7,610 nt of DNA. Source: an uncultured Flammeovirgaceae bacterium (lineage in GTDB: Bacteria; Bacteroidota; Bacteroidia; Cytophagales; Cyclobacteriaceae). The stretch is taken from contig CAMLLI010000177.1 of assembly GCA_946480685.1 (NCBI GenBank), forward strand, positions 1 to 7,610, given 5' to 3'. Positions 5,242-7,610 of this stretch are shown here, in pieces. Below the pieces are notes generated by a model, which saw only the letters and a list, made by a program, of their open reading frames with translations, had not been told where the DNA came from and ran no database searches. Position 1 is the first letter of the stretch. Every line of letters begins with the position of its first letter. Made by a program: the position numbers and the translations under genes.

Positions 5242-5622
5242 TTATTTTTTTCCTGGGTATTTCGATTTGTGTTCATCGAATAATTTCTGTGGACGATCGC
5301 CACTAAAGTCGAGATCAATTTTCGGAGTGGCCAGTAAATCTACGCCCTTTAGTATATCGGGTAATTTGGCTGATATAGACCAGTTCTTTCCAGACATCGA
5401 TATATATACTCCACGGTCGTTATCGTAATATACCGGGTAATCCTGAAAGTATACATAACGGGTTTTGGCGCGATACCCGTGAGCCGGTGCCCAGGGCGGA
5501 GGACCTCCTCCCTTCTTCTCATTCTTTTGTTTCTTTTTGCTCTTTCCCTGAGCCACTGCATCAGCTGTCGACAATATGGTAGCAGCCAACAACACTAGCA
5601 GTAATAATCGTACGTTCTTCAT
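5242..5622 (-). CDS. Small secreted protein with PPPWAPAHGYR motif
   Basis: The 126-aa product has a clear Sec signal peptide: MKNVRLLLLVLLAATILST followed by ADAVAQ, with cleavage likely after Ala24 or Gln25 (AVA-Q). The mature protein starts with a very basic stretch (GKSKKKQKNEKK, 26-37), then GGGPPPWAPAHGYR (38-51), an aromatic section YVYFQDYPVYYD (56-67), GVYISMSGKNW (71-81), a strand-rich middle, and FDEHKSKYP (115-123) near the end. I recall small periplasmic proteins in several phyla with the same order (PPPWAPAHGYR, a Y-rich strand, G-x-W-x-x-S-x-x-LP, H-x-x-KYP), none with a known function. The frame is open back to a TTG at 5646, but the ATG at 5622 is chosen because the signal peptide begins right there. 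The bidirectional terminator lies 18 nt after the stop. The GNAT gene ends 93 nt upstream on the same strand. Confidence 0.85.
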   Translation of the reverse strand: MKNVRLLLLVLLAATILSTADAVAQGKSKKKQKNEKKGGGPPPWAPAHGYRAKTRYVYFQDYPVYYDNDRGVYISMSGKNWSISAKLPDILKGVDLLATPKIDLDFSGDRPQKLFDEHKSKYPGKK

Positions 5623-5715
5623 GTTTCTAAATGGATTTGATCTCAAAGATCAGGAAGCCTATGAGACAATACCTTTTAAAAACGACAAAAAACTTACCAC
5701 ATGGAAATTATACCG

Positions 5716-6204
5716 TTACTTGGACTTCTCTGAAAAATACCGGGCTATCTGTTCGCGTTCAAGTGTGCAGTTAACCCATTCGTTGTCGAATTTGGTGCCG
5801 TACTTTTTATAGAAATTTATAGCAGGGTCATTCCAGTCTAGCACCTGCCACATCATGCCGGAGCAGTTTTGATCAAGTGCGTGCAGCATGGTGCGATCAA
5901 ATAGTAATTTACCAATGCCTTTGCCACGCTCTGCTTCTGTTACAATGATATCTTCCAGGTATAGGCGCTTGCCTTTCCACGTGGAGTAACGCCAGTAGTA
6001 TAGCGATAAACCTATTATTCCATTTTCATTCTCGGCAACAAAGAAGCCATATACCGGGTTAGGACCAAAGCCATCCAGTTCCATCAGCTCAACCGTATTG
6101 ATCACTTCATGCGGAGCACGTTCATACTCGGCAAGTTCTTTAATCAATTCGAGCACGCGAGGCAGGTCATCTTTTTTACCAATGCGTATTGTTACATTAC
6201 TCAT
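5716..6204 (-). CDS. GNAT acetyltransferase, spermidine/spermine N-acetyltransferase-like
   Basis: This 162-aa GCN5-related N-acetyltransferase uses acetyl-CoA. It resembles the diamine/spermidine acetyltransferase (SSAT, thialysine acetyltransferase) branch over its whole length: LIKELAEYERAPHEV (20-34), DGFG-x-NP-x-Y (44-52), FVAE (55-58), YYWRYSTWKGKRLYLEDI (69-86), the acetyl-CoA pyrophosphate loop RGKGIG (93-98), MMWQVLDWNDPAINFYKKYG (117-136) and a final EWVNCTL. Tyr132 in NFYKKYG corresponds to the general-acid tyrosine of GNAT enzymes, and Glu84 in YLED aligns with the conserved acidic residue of SSAT. Substrate could be a polyamine or a lysine analogue; homology alone does not decide. 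It is cytosolic, with no signal peptide. The ATG at 6204 is 5 nt downstream of a perfect TAnnTTTG element, so the message may be leaderless. Confidence 0.92.
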   Translation of the reverse strand: MSNVTIRIGKKDDLPRVLELIKELAEYERAPHEVINTVELMELDGFGPNPVYGFFVAENENGIIGLSLYYWRYSTWKGKRLYLEDIIVTEAERGKGIGKLLFDRTMLHALDQNCSGMMWQVLDWNDPAINFYKKYGTKFDNEWVNCTLEREQIARYFSEKSK

Positions 6205-6209
6205 ATATT

Positions 6210-6217
6210 CAAAAATA
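6210..6217 (-). promoter_or_regulatory. Likely -7 promoter element of the GNAT gene, inside a terminator U-tract
   Basis: Read on the - strand, TATTTTTG matches the Bacteroidota -7 consensus TAnnTTTG exactly and ends 5 nt before the GNAT ATG. The same bases are the T-rich tail of the terminator for the prolyl oligopeptidase gene. No -33 TTG is visible at the normal spacing, because the hairpin occupies that region. An AT-rich match can arise by chance. Confidence 0.45.
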
Positions 6218-6248
6218 AAAGAGGCAGACCGTATATAGGCTGCCTCTT
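6211..6248 (-). terminator. Intrinsic terminator after the prolyl oligopeptidase gene
   Basis: On the - strand a 9-bp stem AAGAGGCAG/CTGCCTCTT (6240-6248 with 6219-6227) encloses a loop with two more possible pairs (CC with GG beside one bulged base). TTTTATTTTT follows, down to 6211. It starts 26 nt after the oligopeptidase stop and its tail ends 7 nt before the GNAT start codon. Confidence 0.85.
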
Positions 6249-6273
6249 ACAAAAATTTACAGGAAATTTATAG

Positions 6274-7610
6274 TTACATCTCCTTCTTCGCTACCGGCGG
6301 AACAATGCCCATGTTATACCACGCGAATACATATTGATCAGCGGTCGATTCTATTGCCTTCGACAAGTTGGATGCTCCGTGACCCGATTTCGTATCGATG
6401 CGAATCAACACCGGCATATTGCCTGCCTGACTTTGTTGTAGTGTAGCAGCAAACTTGAACGAATGTGCCGGCACTACGCGATCGTCATGATCAGCTGTCG
6501 TTACCATGGTAGCCGGATAGTTTGTGCCTGGCTTTAATGCGTGTACCGGAGAGTATTTTTTCAGATACTCAAACATTTCTTTTGAATCATCTGCAGTACC
6601 GTAATCATACGCCCAGCCTGCACCCGCAGTAAAGGTGTGGTAACGCAGCATGTCCATAACACCCACCGCAGGCAACGCTACTTTGGCGAGGTCCGGACGC
6701 TGCGTCATGGTAGCACCTACCAGCAAGCCTCCGTTAGAACCACCGGATATAGCGAGGTATTCACTCGAAGTATATTTCTCTTTAATCAAATATTCGGCTG
6801 CAGCTATAAAATCATCAAATACATTTTGCTTGTTGAGTTTAGTACCAGCCTGGTGCCACTTTTCTCCATACTCGCCACCACCGCGCAAGTTCGGTTGTGC
6901 ATATATACCACCATTCTCCAGCCACACGATGCGCGAAGTATTAAAGCCGGGCGTAAGACTGACGCTGAAACCTCCGTACGCATATAGCATCGTTGGATTT
7001 TTACCATTCAGCTCAATGCCTTTTTTATACACAATAAACATCGGCACCTTCGTTCCATCTTTGCTGGTGTAGAACACTTGCTTTGTCTCATACGCTTCCG
7101 GATCAAAATCAACTTTCGGTTTTTCATATAGCGTAGATTTACCGGACGCTATATCATACTTGAAAATGGAAGTAGGATACGTGAACGATGTATAGGAATA
7201 GTATACTTCCTTGTCAGTAATTCGGCCCCCGAAGCCACCGGCAGAACCTATACCAGGCAATTCTACCTCACGCTCCAGCTTACCTTTGTAATCGTACTGC
7301 TTAACCAGCGTGCTGGCATCTTTCAAATAGTTTACAAACAATTTCTTACCGGCTGTACTCACACCTTGCAACGCGTTATCGGTTTCAGGGATGATGTCCT
7401 TCCAATGATCGGGTGTTGGGTTTGCAAAATCAACTTCAACGATGCGATCGTTGGGTGCATTGAGGTTCGTTTGGATGATCAGACGTGAACCGTCACTATC
7501 AATTACATTGTGATTGTTATCAAAGTTATTCACCAGGTTAACCAATGTTCCTTTCGGGTCTTTCAGATCCTGTACATATAGTTCATTACCAGTCGTGCTT
7601 GTTGCTGCCG
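6274..7610 (-). CDS. Prolyl oligopeptidase family serine peptidase (N-terminus outside window)
   Basis: This is an S9A serine peptidase that cuts short peptides after proline; Bacteroidota homologues are often exported, but the N-terminus and any signal peptide lie beyond the window. The frame is open to position 7610, so the TTG at 7545 is not the start. About 445 of a usual ~700 residues are visible: the end of the beta-propeller and the full alpha/beta-hydrolase domain. Counting from codon 7545, landmarks are SKDGTKVPMFIVYKKG (161-176), the oxyanion segment YAYGGF (188-193), ANLRGGGEYG-like PNLRGGGEYGEKWH (218-231), nucleophile Ser270 in SGGSNGGL, Asp354 in DHDDRVVPAHS with substrate-binding Arg356, and His389 in SGHGA. 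The triad is complete and in the canonical order, so the enzyme should be active. It ends with a short VPPVAKKEM tail and its own terminator. Confidence 0.96.
   Translation of the reverse strand, partial: AATSTTGNELYVQDLKDPKGTLVNLVNNFDNNHNVIDSDGSRLIIQTNLNAPNDRIVEVDFANPTPDHWKDIIPETDNALQGVSTAGKKLFVNYLKDASTLVKQYDYKGKLEREVELPGIGSAGGFGGRITDKEVYYSYTSFTYPTSIFKYDIASGKSTLYEKPKVDFDPEAYETKQVFYTSKDGTKVPMFIVYKKGIELNGKNPTMLYAYGGFSVSLTPGFNTSRIVWLENGGIYAQPNLRGGGEYGEKWHQAGTKLNKQNVFDDFIAAAEYLIKEKYTSSEYLAISGGSNGGLLVGATMTQRPDLAKVALPAVGVMDMLRYHTFTAGAGWAYDYGTADDSKEMFEYLKKYSPVHALKPGTNYPATMVTTADHDDRVVPAHSFKFAATLQQSQAGNMPVLIRIDTKSGHGASNLSKAIESTADQYVFAWYNMGIVPPVAKKEM

Noticed and set aside
5623..5646. TTG start giving an 8-residue longer secreted protein
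   Set aside because: The ATG at 5622 begins a textbook signal peptide; the extension would put polar residues before it.
5639..5651. Inverted repeat GATCT-CAA-AGATC upstream of the secreted-protein gene, including GATCTTTG (7 of 8 match to TAnnTTTG on the - strand)
   Set aside because: The arms are only 5 bp, the promoter match lacks its first T, and the only upstream TTG is at the wrong spacing. It may be an operator or promoter but is not distinguishable from chance.
1..7610. A defence system, phage or mobile island
   Set aside because: All recognisable genes are housekeeping or metabolic Bacteroidota families, with no integrase, transposase, nuclease or toxin-antitoxin pair and no obvious change in codon use.

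Overview
The window looks like ordinary chromosome from a member of the Bacteroidota, most like the Chitinophagales/Cytophagales. The reasons are a permease-ATPase-MCE gene order without mlaB or mlaC, AT-rich leaders without Shine-Dalgarno sequences, promoter elements of the Bacteroidota TAnnTTTG type placed only 4-5 nt before start codons, frequent use of the ATA isoleucine codon, and typical neighbours (a DUF892 ferritin-like protein, a DUF4286 protein, a prolyl oligopeptidase). The phylum is a confident call; the order is a guess from recollection of the families.

Layout. The + strand (1-5077) starts inside mlaE, followed by mlaF (ATGA overlap) and mlaD (5 nt gap). These three form a lipid-transport ABC operon. 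A 119-nt gap follows, then a DUF892/YciE-type ferritin-like gene closed by a strong intrinsic terminator. A poxvirus/bacterial-type DNA topoisomerase IB starts 22 nt after that terminator. Next comes a 220-nt intergenic region carrying degenerate 7-bp repeats, a DUF4286 gene with a promoter almost touching its ATG, and a small unrecognised gene that may have an Sm/SH3-like fold. The gap 5078-5241 carries a degenerate 8-bp repeat and a bidirectional terminator where the two gene sets converge.

The - strand (5242-7610, read right to left) has a prolyl oligopeptidase (N-terminus outside the window), a terminator, a spermidine/spermine-acetyltransferase-like GNAT gene, and a small secreted protein with a PPPWAPAHGYR motif.

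The genes do not form one obvious new system. MlaEFD is one functional unit (phospholipid traffic between the inner and outer membrane). The DUF892 protein and topoisomerase IB are neighbours and may share a stress or DNA-maintenance theme, but that is only inference. The least explained items are the two intergenic short-period repeat regions (7 bp and 8 bp), the overlap of a terminator U-tract with a likely promoter before the GNAT gene, and the two small uncharacterised proteins. No rRNA, tRNA, CRISPR array, insertion sequence or attachment site was seen. No gene-free stretch exceeds 300 bases.
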